In this document: positions 7,940-15,106 of the stretch, in pieces
How positions within the stretch are numbered: position 1 is the stretch's first letter
Layout: every line of letters begins with the position of its first letter
The notes under the pieces: model-generated
Told to the model about the DNA's origin: nothing
Databases searched by the model: none
What the model saw: only the letters and a program-made list of their open reading frames with translations
Origin: VRUE01 sp963716245
GTDB lineage: Bacteria; Actinomycetota; Thermoleophilia; Solirubrobacterales; 70-9
Direction: 5' to 3'
Length of the DNA stretch: 64,000 bases
Assembly: GCA_963716245.1 (NCBI GenBank)
Contig: OY970300.1
Coordinates: 186,001 to 250,000, forward strand
Program-made: the position numbers and the translations under genes

Positions 7940-8908
7940 ATGGCTCCGATGCGCAGCCGATTGATCCCCGGCCTTCTGCTCGCCGTAGCGGTGATGCAGC
8001 CCGGTACCGCAGCAGCAGCTCCTAAGCCGCAGCCCGTAGGGCCACCGCCGGCGACGGTGAAGGTCAAGCCGGTCAACCTCGACGGGGGCGCGGCGCGGAT
8101 CATGAGCACGGTCCGGGTCAAGGGGACGCTGAGCCCGTATGCGCCGAACCAGAAGGTGGCGGTGAGCTTCTTCCTCGACGGCAAGCAGGTGAAGCGGTCG
8201 ACCGTCAGGGTCGAGAAGGGCAAGGGAGGCGGCGGTGCGTTCGAAGCCCGCATTCGCCTGAAGGAGGCCGGCAGGTACGCCGTCAGCGCCCGCCACGCCC
8301 CAACCGCCCTGCTCGGTGGCGACAGCACCGTGCGCAAGAGCTGGCGGGTCACCTTCCCGGCCCTGCGCCAGGGCAAGTGCGGACCGGCCGTCGTCGGCTT
8401 CAAGAAGGCGATGCGGAAGATGGGCTACGTCGCCAACGACGGCAGCTGCTTCGGCGGCAAGACCGCGCGGGGCGTGCTCGCCTACCGCAAAGTGAACGGG
8501 ATGGCGCGCAGCATGCGGGCCGGCAAGGGCCTGGTGAAGCGCGTCTTCGCGGGCCGCGGCGGCTACCGGGTCCGTCATCCGGGGGCCGGTCGCCACGTCG
8601 AGGTGCCGCTCTCCAAGCAGGTGCTCGTCTTCGCCAAGGGCGGGAAGCCCTACGCGATCTACCCGATCTCCTCGGGCAAGTCCTCGACCCCCACCGTCAC
8701 CGGGCACTTCGAGTTCATCAGGACGGAACCGGGCTACAACTCGCACGGCATGTACTACTCCTTCTACTTCTACGGCGGCTACGCGGTGCACGGTTACGAA
8801 TCGGTGCCCGACTATCCCGCCAGCCACGGCTGCATCCGCACCTTCATCGCCGACCAGCCGGAGATCTACAACCGGATTGCGTTCGGCGAAGGCATCTTCA
8901 TCTGGTGA
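7940..8908 (+). CDS. Secreted L,D-transpeptidase (YkuD domain)
   Basis: A 322-residue exported enzyme forming 3-3 peptidoglycan cross-links or attaching proteins to the wall. An N-terminal signal peptide (LIPGLLLAVAVMQPGTAAAA) is followed by a beta-rich region, a peptidoglycan-binding-like segment (CGPAVVGFKKAMRKMGYVAND), and the YkuD domain with HGYESVPDYPASHGCIR (catalytic Cys in SHGCIR, about residue 297). An alternative start is the ATG at 7949. It is solitary, flanked by hairpins on both sides. Confidence 0.92.
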   Translation: MAPMRSRLIPGLLLAVAVMQPGTAAAAPKPQPVGPPPATVKVKPVNLDGGAARIMSTVRVKGTLSPYAPNQKVAVSFFLDGKQVKRSTVRVEKGKGGGGAFEARIRLKEAGRYAVSARHAPTALLGGDSTVRKSWRVTFPALRQGKCGPAVVGFKKAMRKMGYVANDGSCFGGKTARGVLAYRKVNGMARSMRAGKGLVKRVFAGRGGYRVRHPGAGRHVEVPLSKQVLVFAKGGKPYAIYPISSGKSSTPTVTGHFEFIRTEPGYNSHGMYYSFYFYGGYAVHGYESVPDYPASHGCIRTFIADQPEIYNRIAFGEGIFIW

Positions 8909-9006
8909 GGGGGCGTGTGAGCGGCGCATATCTGCGTCCTCGGTCGCTCGCGTGCAGAGCACGCCACGCTCCCTGCGTCCTTGATCTGCTTGGTCACACG
9001 CCCCCT
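8908..9006. terminator. Perfect 13-bp inverted repeat with about 73-nt loop
   Basis: AGGGGGCGTGTGA (8908-8920, overlapping the L,D-transpeptidase stop codon) is exactly complementary to 8994-9006. The loop holds a small GCGTGC/GCACGC hairpin. This may be a terminator-like long hairpin. It is the third such structure in the left flank. Confidence 0.55.
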
Positions 9007-9013
9007 AACCGGT

Positions 9014-9451
9014 GTGACTGAGAAGAGCTTGCAAGCGGTTCTGGCTCTCGTGGCGGCTTACCACGTCGTTACGGGGGCACTGGCCCTGGTTGCGCCGGAC
9101 ACGTTCTTCGACGAGATCGGGACGTACGGGGTCGAGAACTCGCATTACGTGGGGGATGTGGGGGCGTTCGTGCTGGCGTTCGGGATTGCGGTGGGGATCG
9201 CGGTGGTGCAGCCCGCCTGGCGGGCTCCGGTGCTCTGGCTCGGGGCCTTCTGGTACGGCCTCCACGCGATCAACCACGCCTTCGACACCGACGAGGCTCG
9301 CAGCGAGGGTCGCGGCTGGGCCGACACGCTGCTGATCGCCTTCGGTGCCGTCGCGGCCGCCTGGCTGGCTCGGGTGTCGGAAAGGCTCGGCCGGGGCTGG
9401 GCCTCCCCGGTCCGCGACGAGGCTTCAGGGCCGTCGCCGCGGGAGCGATGA
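9014..9451 (+). CDS. Small four-helix membrane protein (DoxX/DUF4345-like)
   Basis: About 145 residues from the GTG at 9014 (VTEKSLQAVLALVAAYHVVTG); the open frame reaches 8981. There are four hydrophobic segments, with the pattern APDTFFDEIGTYG...NSHYVGDVGAFVLAFG and HAINHAFDTDEA, seen in uncharacterised actinobacterial membrane proteins. The stop overlaps the next start (ATGA), so translation is probably coupled to the epimerase. Function is unknown. Confidence 0.75.
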   Translation: MTEKSLQAVLALVAAYHVVTGALALVAPDTFFDEIGTYGVENSHYVGDVGAFVLAFGIAVGIAVVQPAWRAPVLWLGAFWYGLHAINHAFDTDEARSEGRGWADTLLIAFGAVAAAWLARVSERLGRGWASPVRDEASGPSPRER

Positions 9452-10380
9452 AGGTCTTCGTCGCAGGCGCGGGCGGTGCGCTCGGCCGACCGCTCGTCCG
9501 GCAGCTGGTCGCCGCGGGGCATGCGGTCACGGGGACGACGCGCCGCGAGGAGCGGGTGGAGGAGATCCGGGCGGCGGGTGCGCAGGCGGTCGTCTGCGAC
9601 GTCCTGGACGGACCGGCGCTCGAGTCGGCGGTTCGGGACGCGGCACCGGAGACGGTTGTCCACGCGCTCACCGCCCTGCCGGACCGCATGGATTGGAAAG
9701 CCGATCCGCTGGGGCCGACCAACCTGCTGCGGAAGGAGGGGACCGCGAACCTGCTCGCCGCGGCGACGGCGGCCGGGGCACGGCGGATCGTCGTTGAGAG
9801 CGTCTGCTTCTTCTACGCGCCGGGAGGGGGCTGGGTCAAGGACGAGCAGGCGCCGCTGTGGGCGGCTCCTCCGGAGCCCTTCGGGGCCGTGGTTGAGGCG
9901 CTGGTCGACATGGAGAGACAGGTGGTGGGAGCCGAGGGCATCGAGGGTGTCATCCTGCGCTACGGATGGTTCTACGGGCCCGGCACGCACTTCGCATCGG
10001 ATGGCTCCCAGGCCGCCGACGCGCGCCGGCGCCGCCTGCCGATCGTCGGCGACGGGCGAGGGACCTTCTCCTTCGTCCACGTCGAGGACGCCGCCGCGGC
10101 GACCGTGGCCGCGCTCGGCACGGGGGCGCCCGGCATCTACAACGTCGCCGACGACGAGCCGGCGCCGATGCGCGAATGGGTGCCGGTCTACGCCGAGGCC
10201 CTGGGTGCGAAGCCGCCCCGCCGGGTGCCGCTCTGGCTGGCGAAGCTCGTCGTCGGACGCGGCGTGGCCGAGAACGTCGCCGGGCTGCGCGGCGCATCGA
10301 ACGCCAAGGCCAAGCGGGAGCTCGGCTGGCAGCCGCGCTTCCCCAGCTGGCGCCGGGGCTTTCGCGAGGCGCTCGGATAG
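9448..10380 (+). CDS. NAD(P)-dependent epimerase/dehydratase (extended SDR)
   Basis: Rossmann-fold oxidoreductase. The cofactor loop GAGGALGRPLVRQL is at the N-terminus. The acidic residue expected after beta-2 is replaced by TTRREE, suggesting NADP preference. The C-terminal half has the substrate-domain pattern ILRYGWFYGPGTHF and FVHVEDAAAATVAAL. The active-site Tyr may be in VCFFYAPGGGWVKDE; a clear YxxxK is not evident, so it may be an atypical SDR. It overlaps the upstream membrane protein by ATGA. The substrate is unknown. Confidence 0.85.
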   Translation: MKVFVAGAGGALGRPLVRQLVAAGHAVTGTTRREERVEEIRAAGAQAVVCDVLDGPALESAVRDAAPETVVHALTALPDRMDWKADPLGPTNLLRKEGTANLLAAATAAGARRIVVESVCFFYAPGGGWVKDEQAPLWAAPPEPFGAVVEALVDMERQVVGAEGIEGVILRYGWFYGPGTHFASDGSQAADARRRRLPIVGDGRGTFSFVHVEDAAAATVAALGTGAPGIYNVADDEPAPMREWVPVYAEALGAKPPRRVPLWLAKLVVGRGVAENVAGLRGASNAKAKRELGWQPRFPSWRRGFREALG

Positions 10381-10398
10381 AGAACCGGCCCGCATAGG

Positions 10399-10974
10399 AT
10401 GGCCGCCGTGGCCGACTTGGAAGCCGCCAAGCGCACGCTCCTCGAGGAGCTGCGCGAGCACTCCCTGGTGACCGGCGAGGTGACGCTCGCGAGCGGTGCC
10501 AAGGCTCAGTACTACGTCGATGCCCGGCGCTCGCTGCTGCGCCCCGCCGGCTTCCGGGCTGCCGGCGAGCTGATCGCCGCCGCGGCCGTCGATGCCGGTG
10601 CCGCCGCGGTCGGCGGGCCGGCGACGGCGGCGATCCCCCCGGCGTGCGCCGCGCTCGCCGTGCCGGCGGGGGACGGCCTGGTCGGCTTCTTCGTCCGCGG
10701 CGAGCGCAAGCAGCACGGCCTGCAGCGCTGGGTCGAGGGGCCGGTCGAGCCGGGCGACCGAGTGCTCGTGGTCGAGGACACGGTCACCAGCGGAGGCTCA
10801 ACGGTGCAGGCGATCGAGCGGGTTTGCGAGCAGGACCTCCAAGTCGCCGGCGTGGTCGCCGTCGTCGACCGGCTCGCGGGCGGAGGCGCGCGGATCGAAG
10901 GTGCCGCGAGCGCCCCTTACCGCGCCCTGGTCACGATCGACGAGCTGTTCCCAGAGCGCCCGGATCGCGCCTGA
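10399..10974 (+). CDS. pyrE: Orotate phosphoribosyltransferase
   Basis: Transfers phosphoribose from PRPP to orotate, giving OMP in pyrimidine synthesis. A 191-residue PRTase fold with the 13-residue PRPP loop VLVVEDTVTSGGST, the N-terminal ASGAKAQYYVDAR (orotate-binding segment) and FFVRGERKQHG (Lys/Arg/His flexible loop). It starts 18 nt after the epimerase stop. Confidence 0.94.
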   Translation: MAAVADLEAAKRTLLEELREHSLVTGEVTLASGAKAQYYVDARRSLLRPAGFRAAGELIAAAAVDAGAAAVGGPATAAIPPACAALAVPAGDGLVGFFVRGERKQHGLQRWVEGPVEPGDRVLVVEDTVTSGGSTVQAIERVCEQDLQVAGVVAVVDRLAGGGARIEGAASAPYRALVTIDELFPERPDRA

Positions 10975-11030
10975 CGCGCGCACCCGCCGCTTTTAGACGG
11001 CTACGTTTATCATTCGCCACGCTCGCAGGG

Positions 11031-11567
11031 ATGGGAGGCCGTGCGTTCGGCTGCGCCATCGCGCGGACGCCCTTCTGCCATCGCAGCCGAATCGAGGCAC
11101 CCATCGCAACGCGGCCCCCAGACGAGTTTGGAAGAGCCTTCGAGGCCGCCTTCGCGCACCTCCAGGTGGCGGTCGAGCAGGCGGTGTCGGAGCGGTCCGG
11201 CTGGGCCGAAAGAGCCGCGGCCGCGGTCGCGGCGACGCTGGAGTTCGCTGCGGCGCATCCGGACGAGGCCCAGGTGCTCACGAACCAAGCTCTGGGACGG
11301 GGCCCGGAGGGGATCGCCCGGCACGAACGGGTGATCGCCTACGCCGCCGACCGCCTCGCCTCCGGACGCGCCCTGCGCCCGGAGAACACCCAGCTGCCCG
11401 AGGTCACCGAGCACGCCCTGGTCGGCGGCCTGGTGATGCTCGTCGCCCAGCGCCTCGAACAGGGCAAGCCCAACGGCCTCGCCCAGGAGGCCCCCGAGAT
11501 GATTGAGTTCCTCCTCACCCCCTACGTAGGCGCCACCGAGGCCCGCCGCGTCGCCTCGACCCCCTGA
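11031..11567 (+). CDS. TetR-type C-terminal effector domain without an HTH
   Basis: A 178-residue frame. Residues from about 30 on (FGRAFEAAFAHLQVAVEQAV...GWAERAAAAVAATLEFAAAHPDEAQVL...) match the all-helical ligand/dimer domain of Thermoleophilia TetR regulators. In those proteins a YATTTVADI-type HTH normally comes first. No HTH is encoded between pyrE and this start, so it is a truncated regulator, possibly a remnant or a stand-alone dimerisation domain. It lies next to the integration site, so loss during a past insertion is possible. Confidence 0.6.
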   Translation: MGGRAFGCAIARTPFCHRSRIEAPIATRPPDEFGRAFEAAFAHLQVAVEQAVSERSGWAERAAAAVAATLEFAAAHPDEAQVLTNQALGRGPEGIARHERVIAYAADRLASGRALRPENTQLPEVTEHALVGGLVMLVAQRLEQGKPNGLAQEAPEMIEFLLTPYVGATEARRVASTP

Positions 11568-11573
11568 GCACCA

Positions 11574-11620
11574 CGCCCCGAGCTGGATTCGAACCAGCGG
11601 CCTACTCCTTAGGAGGGAGT
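11574..11620 (-). pseudogene. 3' half of split tRNA-Arg(CCT)
   Basis: On the minus strand this reads anticodon loop, 3' anticodon strand GGAGT, variable AGGCC, T arm GCTGG-TTCGAAT-CCAGC, acceptor TCGGGGC and discriminator G. The 5' half lies at 58812-58852. Joined, they give a perfect 74-nt cloverleaf with anticodon CCT. The neighbouring element DNA supplies no D arm, so the gene is disrupted here. Confidence 0.9.
11607..11620. other. Left attachment-site core
   Basis: CCTTAGGAGGGAGT, identical to 58812-58825. It lies in the anticodon arm of the interrupted tRNA-Arg(CCT). The tRNA sequence continues to the left (chromosome) and stops to the right (element). Confidence 0.9.
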
Positions 11621-11720
11621 ATTTGTCAAGCCCGAATTGGCTTGAATCTGCGCTTTTGTGATTCCAGAGCCGATCGGGATGGGACATAAGAGGACACGAG
11701 GCGACTCTGGCGGCCAGATT

Positions 11721-11742
11721 TGTTCCTACCTTTGTTCCTACC
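11721..11742. repeat. Left arm-type double repeat
   Basis: Two adjacent copies of TGTTCCTACC separated by TT. The 22-bp block is identical, in the same orientation, to 58683-58704 beside the integrase start. It lies about 100 bp inside the left core, as expected for integrase or Xis arm-binding sites. Confidence 0.75.
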
Positions 11743-11805
11743 CGACGATAGGCCGACGTGCATTTCAGGGGGTAGCCGTGACGGCCCCGTAGCCATCCTG
11801 GCCAT

Positions 11806-12789
11806 TTAACGTCGACCTCCTGAACGGCGTCCTCGCCGAGCCGCTTTCCGTTGCGAAACGTTCGCCGTTGGAGAGGCATTCTTCGGCTTCGTCTTCGCCT
11901 CCGGCGCCGCAGCTTCGTGTTGAAGTCGCACCTGTTTGACCTTTTCCCGCATTTGGATCAGCTGGCCGCTGACCCACTGCGGCATCTCGAAACCGACGCC
12001 AAAGACCTCGGCCAAGGCTGCACACATCAGGCCGCACTCGTACGCGGCTGCGTGGAGGAGGTACTCCGCTTCGCTGGCTCTTTGAAACGGCATCAGACTG
12101 ATCCTGCCTTCGATCACCTCGCTCGAACGCTTCGGCTCATCGACATGAAGCGTCATGAGACCGAGGACGTTGGCATGCGTAAGGGTCGACAAGAGGCCGA
12201 CCTCCTCAGCGTCGCCGTACTTCTGAGCGAGCTTCGTTATTCCCCGCGGTCGACCCTGTAGGTAGCGAACTGCGTACTGGCCAGTTGGGTCGTCGAGAAC
12301 TGCCTGCGCGTTCAGCTTTGCCTCTAGGAGACGGCGCAGCGGACTCGCCGCCTCTGGGCCGTACCCAGCTGCTAGCAGCACCATGGCGCTGCTAGCAGCG
12401 CGCACTGATATCCCGCCAGCAGAAAGGACTGCAGAGCGCCGGGCGACCGTCGGGTCAAGTTCCGCGATCTTTAGCCCGGCTATCTCAGGTAGCTGGTCGG
12501 AGAAGTGCAGATTGAGGTCGGCGAGCATTCGCCGGGCCTTGTCAGCGAGGCGCCAATTCGGGAGATTTTCGGCGCGGGCAAAAAGCACCCTCTCCTCGTG
12601 CTTGATCTTCCACTGGGCAATCTGCGCTTTGACGATCACGCCGCCCTCGCCGTCGGGCCTTTCGGTAGCCACGATGCCCGAGCTTAGCCCGGCCTCGGCG
12701 ATGTCAGCGGGCTGGTCACGTGTTCGCGCCGTCCCACCACTCGAGGTTGTCGCCTTCACGATCGCGATTGCGGCTTGCCAGGTTGGCAA
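11806..12789 (-). CDS. Hypothetical protein, DUF5677-like
   Basis: Up to 327 residues; the true start is probably downstream of 12716 because the frame overlaps the upstream gene (a GTG start before IVKAQIAQWKIKHEE is plausible). It is mostly helical, with a central LAAGYGPEAASPLRRLLEAKLNAQAVLDDPTGQYAVRYLQG segment reminiscent of DUF5677 proteins. The C-terminal tail is basic (RKAARRGRRSGGRR). It lies first inside the left end of the element, reading toward attL. Function is unknown; island cargo of the defence or accessory type is possible but not shown. Confidence 0.65.
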   Translation of the reverse strand: MPTWQAAIAIVKATTSSGGTARTRDQPADIAEAGLSSGIVATERPDGEGGVIVKAQIAQWKIKHEERVLFARAENLPNWRLADKARRMLADLNLHFSDQLPEIAGLKIAELDPTVARRSAVLSAGGISVRAASSAMVLLAAGYGPEAASPLRRLLEAKLNAQAVLDDPTGQYAVRYLQGRPRGITKLAQKYGDAEEVGLLSTLTHANVLGLMTLHVDEPKRSSEVIEGRISLMPFQRASEAEYLLHAAAYECGLMCAALAEVFGVGFEMPQWVSGQLIQMREKVKQVRLQHEAAAPEAKTKPKNASPTANVSQRKAARRGRRSGGRR

Positions 12790-13597
12790 CGAGCATCTGT
12801 CCTGGATGACACGTCACGACCAACTCGTCGGATGCCAGAAGTTTCGTGCCCCCTGACGCCGTTACGTCAATCCGTATCTCGATCCGCCCAGAGGCGATCT
12901 CGAAGCCGTTCAGGGCGGCTGCTCTGCTGGCGTTCGTCCATGGGAAAGCCTGTGGGTAGGGTCGATCCCGGATGAAGACAGCGTGTATGTACTTCGGTGA
13001 TTCATTACCTGGTAGCTCGACGATAGTGCTCGTGTCGTTCGAGTCACTATCCCACTCGGCCAGGATCGGATGCTTCGGCGAGTGGCTGTGATGGACGTCC
13101 CGAGGCTGGAACGTGAGGCGAGCTTGCACGTTTTCTGCGCTTCGGCAGCCTAAAGCGTTGTGCACTGGAACTCGGATCAGCCGTCCACTCTCAGTGATGA
13201 CGTTACTGCCAATCCGGAACTCGTAGATCTGCGATTTCCTGGGGATCTGGGCCCTGCCGATCGTCAATTGTGGCGCCGTCTCTTGTAGCTCGGCAAATTG
13301 ACGCTCCACTGTCTCGATTCGCTGATGCGCATCTCGATGGAGGTGGAAGGCACCCACGATCACTGCCGTCATTAGGGCGACGAGCAGAACGACAGCGGCA
13401 AGCACCGGCTCGTTAACTGCTAGGGCTAGGTAGGTGAGCGCTGATACGCCGATGATCTGAAGCGCTAGCCACACGGGCGAAAAGCCCACGCGAAGCGCTT
13501 GCCAGACGAATCGGAGTCCCTCTAAAAGCGACGCGCGCAGGCCCCGTCTCTCAATGGACTGGTCGCGGCCGACGACGATGCCGATTGGACCTGGCAC
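12716..13597 (-). CDS. Hypothetical protein with two N-terminal TM helices
   Basis: A 293-residue protein. Two hydrophobic helices (about residues 38-60 and 65-88: VWLALQIIGVSALTYLALAV; VLAAVVLLVALMTAVIVGAF) precede a helix and a large beta-rich soluble domain. Lower GC than the chromosome flank. It overlaps the next minus-strand frame at 12716-12789, suggesting co-transcription with the DUF5677-like gene. No family was recognised. Confidence 0.65.
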   Translation of the reverse strand: MPGPIGIVVGRDQSIERRGLRASLLEGLRFVWQALRVGFSPVWLALQIIGVSALTYLALAVNEPVLAAVVLLVALMTAVIVGAFHLHRDAHQRIETVERQFAELQETAPQLTIGRAQIPRKSQIYEFRIGSNVITESGRLIRVPVHNALGCRSAENVQARLTFQPRDVHHSHSPKHPILAEWDSDSNDTSTIVELPGNESPKYIHAVFIRDRPYPQAFPWTNASRAAALNGFEIASGRIEIRIDVTASGGTKLLASDELVVTCHPGQMLVANLASRNRDREGDNLEWWDGANT

Positions 13598-13714
13598 TCT
13601 GTCAAGGCTAGATCGAGGTGCAGACCAAACGCCCCGATACTGCCGTTCGACGAGCTAGGTCACCTGAACGACATCATCGAGATGGCGCTGTGAGGCGCGA
13701 TAATACGAGCCTTG

Positions 13715-13788
13715 GCCCCGGTAGCTCAGCAGGATAGAGCGGTCGCCTCCTAAGCGACAGGCCGCCGGTTCGAATCCGGCCCGGGGCA
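13715..13788 (+). tRNA. tRNA-Arg(CCT), carried by the element
   Basis: Perfect 74-nt cloverleaf: acceptor GCCCCGG/CCGGGGC, D arm GCTC-AGCAGGATA-GAGC, anticodon stem GTCGC/GCGAC with loop CTCCTAA (anticodon CCT), T arm GCCGG-TTCGAAT-CCGGC, discriminator A. It has the same anticodon as the tRNA gene broken by the insertion but different anticodon-stem sequence, so it does not contain the 14-bp integration core. It probably replaces the lost host function. Confidence 0.96.
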
Positions 13789-13819
13789 TTCAGGAGCCAA
13801 TTGTCAGCCGCTTGGCGTA

Positions 13820-13866
13820 GCGGTCTTTTAAGCCGCGCGGCGCGGGTTCGAATCCCGCCGGGGGCA
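13820..13866 (+). pseudogene. tRNA-Lys(TTT)-like 3' half
   Basis: Anticodon arm GCGGT-CTTTTAA-GCCGC (TTT), T arm GCGGG-TTCGAAT-CCCGC, then CGGGGGC and A. Upstream sequence gives no matching acceptor strand (GCCCCCG would be needed) and no standard D arm. It is therefore a 3'-half relic rather than a functional tRNA, possibly an old attachment site. Confidence 0.5.
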
Positions 13867-13986
13867 TTTGGCGACAGGCGCATTCTAGTGTCGAATGTGG
13901 CTGTCGCCGGCCGAGATCGAATCACCAGCTCGCTTCCGGGGGCACCACATTTGGGCATCAAGTGAAAGCTGCGCGAGGATGCAGTC

Positions 13987-14529
13987 ATGGTCCCGTTGGT
14001 GCGACCCCTCATTCGTGCGGCCCTAGAGGCTGACGCCGACGCAATCTGCGGGATCTACAACGCGGCGCTCGCGGAACGCCGCTCTACCTTCGAGACGGAA
14101 CCGCGCTCGGCCCGAGATCTTGCGGATCGGATCGACGACGGTCGGTTCCCGTTCCTCGTGGCAGAAGACTCGGAGGTGATCGGCTGGGCCGGCCTTGCTC
14201 CGTACAGCAGTCGCCTTTGCTATGCCGGCATCGCAGAGTGCAGCGTCTACGTCGCCGCCGAGGCCCGCGGGCGCGGCGTCGGGTCCGCCCTGACCGGGGC
14301 ACTTGCCAGCGCGGCCGAAGGAAGCGGTTTCCACAAGCTGATCGGCAAAATTTTCCCGGACAACGCTCCGAGCGTCCGATTGGTCGAACGGTGTGACTTC
14401 TCGTCGGTCGGTCTCCATCGCTTCCACGGCCAGCTGGACGGCGAGTGGCGCGACGTCCTGGTGGTGGAGCGGCTGCTGCTCGAGCCGCTCCGGCTCGACC
14501 GAGGATCGCGGAGGACTATGCGGCGCTGA
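13987..14529 (+). CDS. GNAT N-acetyltransferase, phosphinothricin acetyltransferase-like
   Basis: A 180-residue protein with the layout of the PAT/ArsN group: LIRAALEADADAICGIYNAAL at the N-terminus, STFETEP after it, the acetyl-CoA loop GRGVGSALTGAL, and the C-terminal FPDNAPSVRLVERCDF and GLHRFHGQLDGEWRDVLVVERLL. Such enzymes acetylate phosphinothricin, methionine sulfoximine or arsinothricin amines. It is a plausible detoxification cargo of the element; the substrate is not determinable. Confidence 0.82.
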   Translation: MVPLVRPLIRAALEADADAICGIYNAALAERRSTFETEPRSARDLADRIDDGRFPFLVAEDSEVIGWAGLAPYSSRLCYAGIAECSVYVAAEARGRGVGSALTGALASAAEGSGFHKLIGKIFPDNAPSVRLVERCDFSSVGLHRFHGQLDGEWRDVLVVERLLLEPLRLDRGSRRTMRR

Positions 14530-14628
14530 AGCTTAGGCTCGACGAGCGGTTTGGGGACGGGTCCGATGCAAGCGGCGGCCGCCTTGGGCAACAACGGTGA
14601 GCCCCCCGCCCGTCACGGGAGCCGCCCT

Positions 14629-14711
14629 CCCCTCTTGGATCGTGGCACGCCTTCGGCGTGCGCGGGTCGGGGACCGGCTCCCGCACCGGGCGGGGGCCCG
14701 ACCAGGAGGTC
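14629..14711 (+). promoter_or_regulatory. Structured leader, copy A
   Basis: Hairpin 1: GCACGCC-TTC-GGCGTGC (14645-14661) with a weak outer CCCC/GGGG stem. Hairpin 2: GGCTCCCGC-ACCGG-GCGGGGGCC (14676-14698). Then SD AGGAGG and the ATG at 14715. One of four copies of this architecture in the element. Confidence 0.65.
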
Positions 14712-14714
14712 GAG

Positions 14715-14987
14715 ATGGCCCACACCGTTGAGATCGCAGATCACACCGTCGAGCAACCGACGCAGGCAGTCACCCACGACGAGCGCTCTGGCCGCGGCGC
14801 TCAAAGAGCGGAGTGCAAGCTTGAGCACTTCATCGATGAACTCCACAAGATGACCTCCGAGGAGCGAATTCGCGCATCCCGCTACACCATGAACCGCTGG
14901 GAGTATTTCGTCTACGCGGCTCGCTTCCCGGACGAGGTGCCGACCGTGAACGGCGAGCTCGAGCGGATCGCCCTGACTCTCGAATAG
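14715..14987 (+). CDS. Small hypothetical protein downstream of leader A
   Basis: A 90-residue protein from the ATG at 14715, preceded by a good SD (AGGAGGT). An N-terminal acidic/polar segment is followed by a helical region (ECKLEHFIDELHKMTSEERI...YTMNRWEYFVYAARFPDEVP). No family was recognised. It is the first gene of the maintenance block, just ahead of the ParB-like gene and with the same type of leader, which suggests a role in establishment or element biology. Confidence 0.75.
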   Translation: MAHTVEIADHTVEQPTQAVTHDERSGRGAQRAECKLEHFIDELHKMTSEERIRASRYTMNRWEYFVYAARFPDEVPTVNGELERIALTLE

Positions 14988-15020
14988 GGGACCGGGCAAC
15001 CTAGGTCCTCGCTTCGCCGG

Positions 15021-15101
15021 CCCCCGCATTTTCGCACGCTTCGCGTGCGGGGCGGGGGGGCACCGGCTCTCGCATCGGGCGGGAGCAAGAGCAGAAGGAG
15101 G
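15021..15101 (+). promoter_or_regulatory. Structured leader, copy B
   Basis: Outer stem CCCCCGC (15021-15027)/GCGGGGG (15052-15058). Inner hairpin CGCACGC-TTC-GCGTGCG (15033-15049) with an ATTTT-type bulge on the 5' side. Second hairpin GCTCTCGC-ATCGG-GCGGGAGC (15066-15086). SD AAGGAGG (15095-15101) and ATG 15107. The stems differ from the other copies by compensating changes. Confidence 0.7.
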
Positions 15102-15106
15102 GCTCC

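Noticed and set aside
13674..14012. Minus-strand open frame with the PGRIRTGGLSLRRRPLYPAELPGPR pattern
   Set aside because: It is the well-known spurious translation of tRNA antisense; it covers tRNA-Arg and the tRNA-Lys-like relic.
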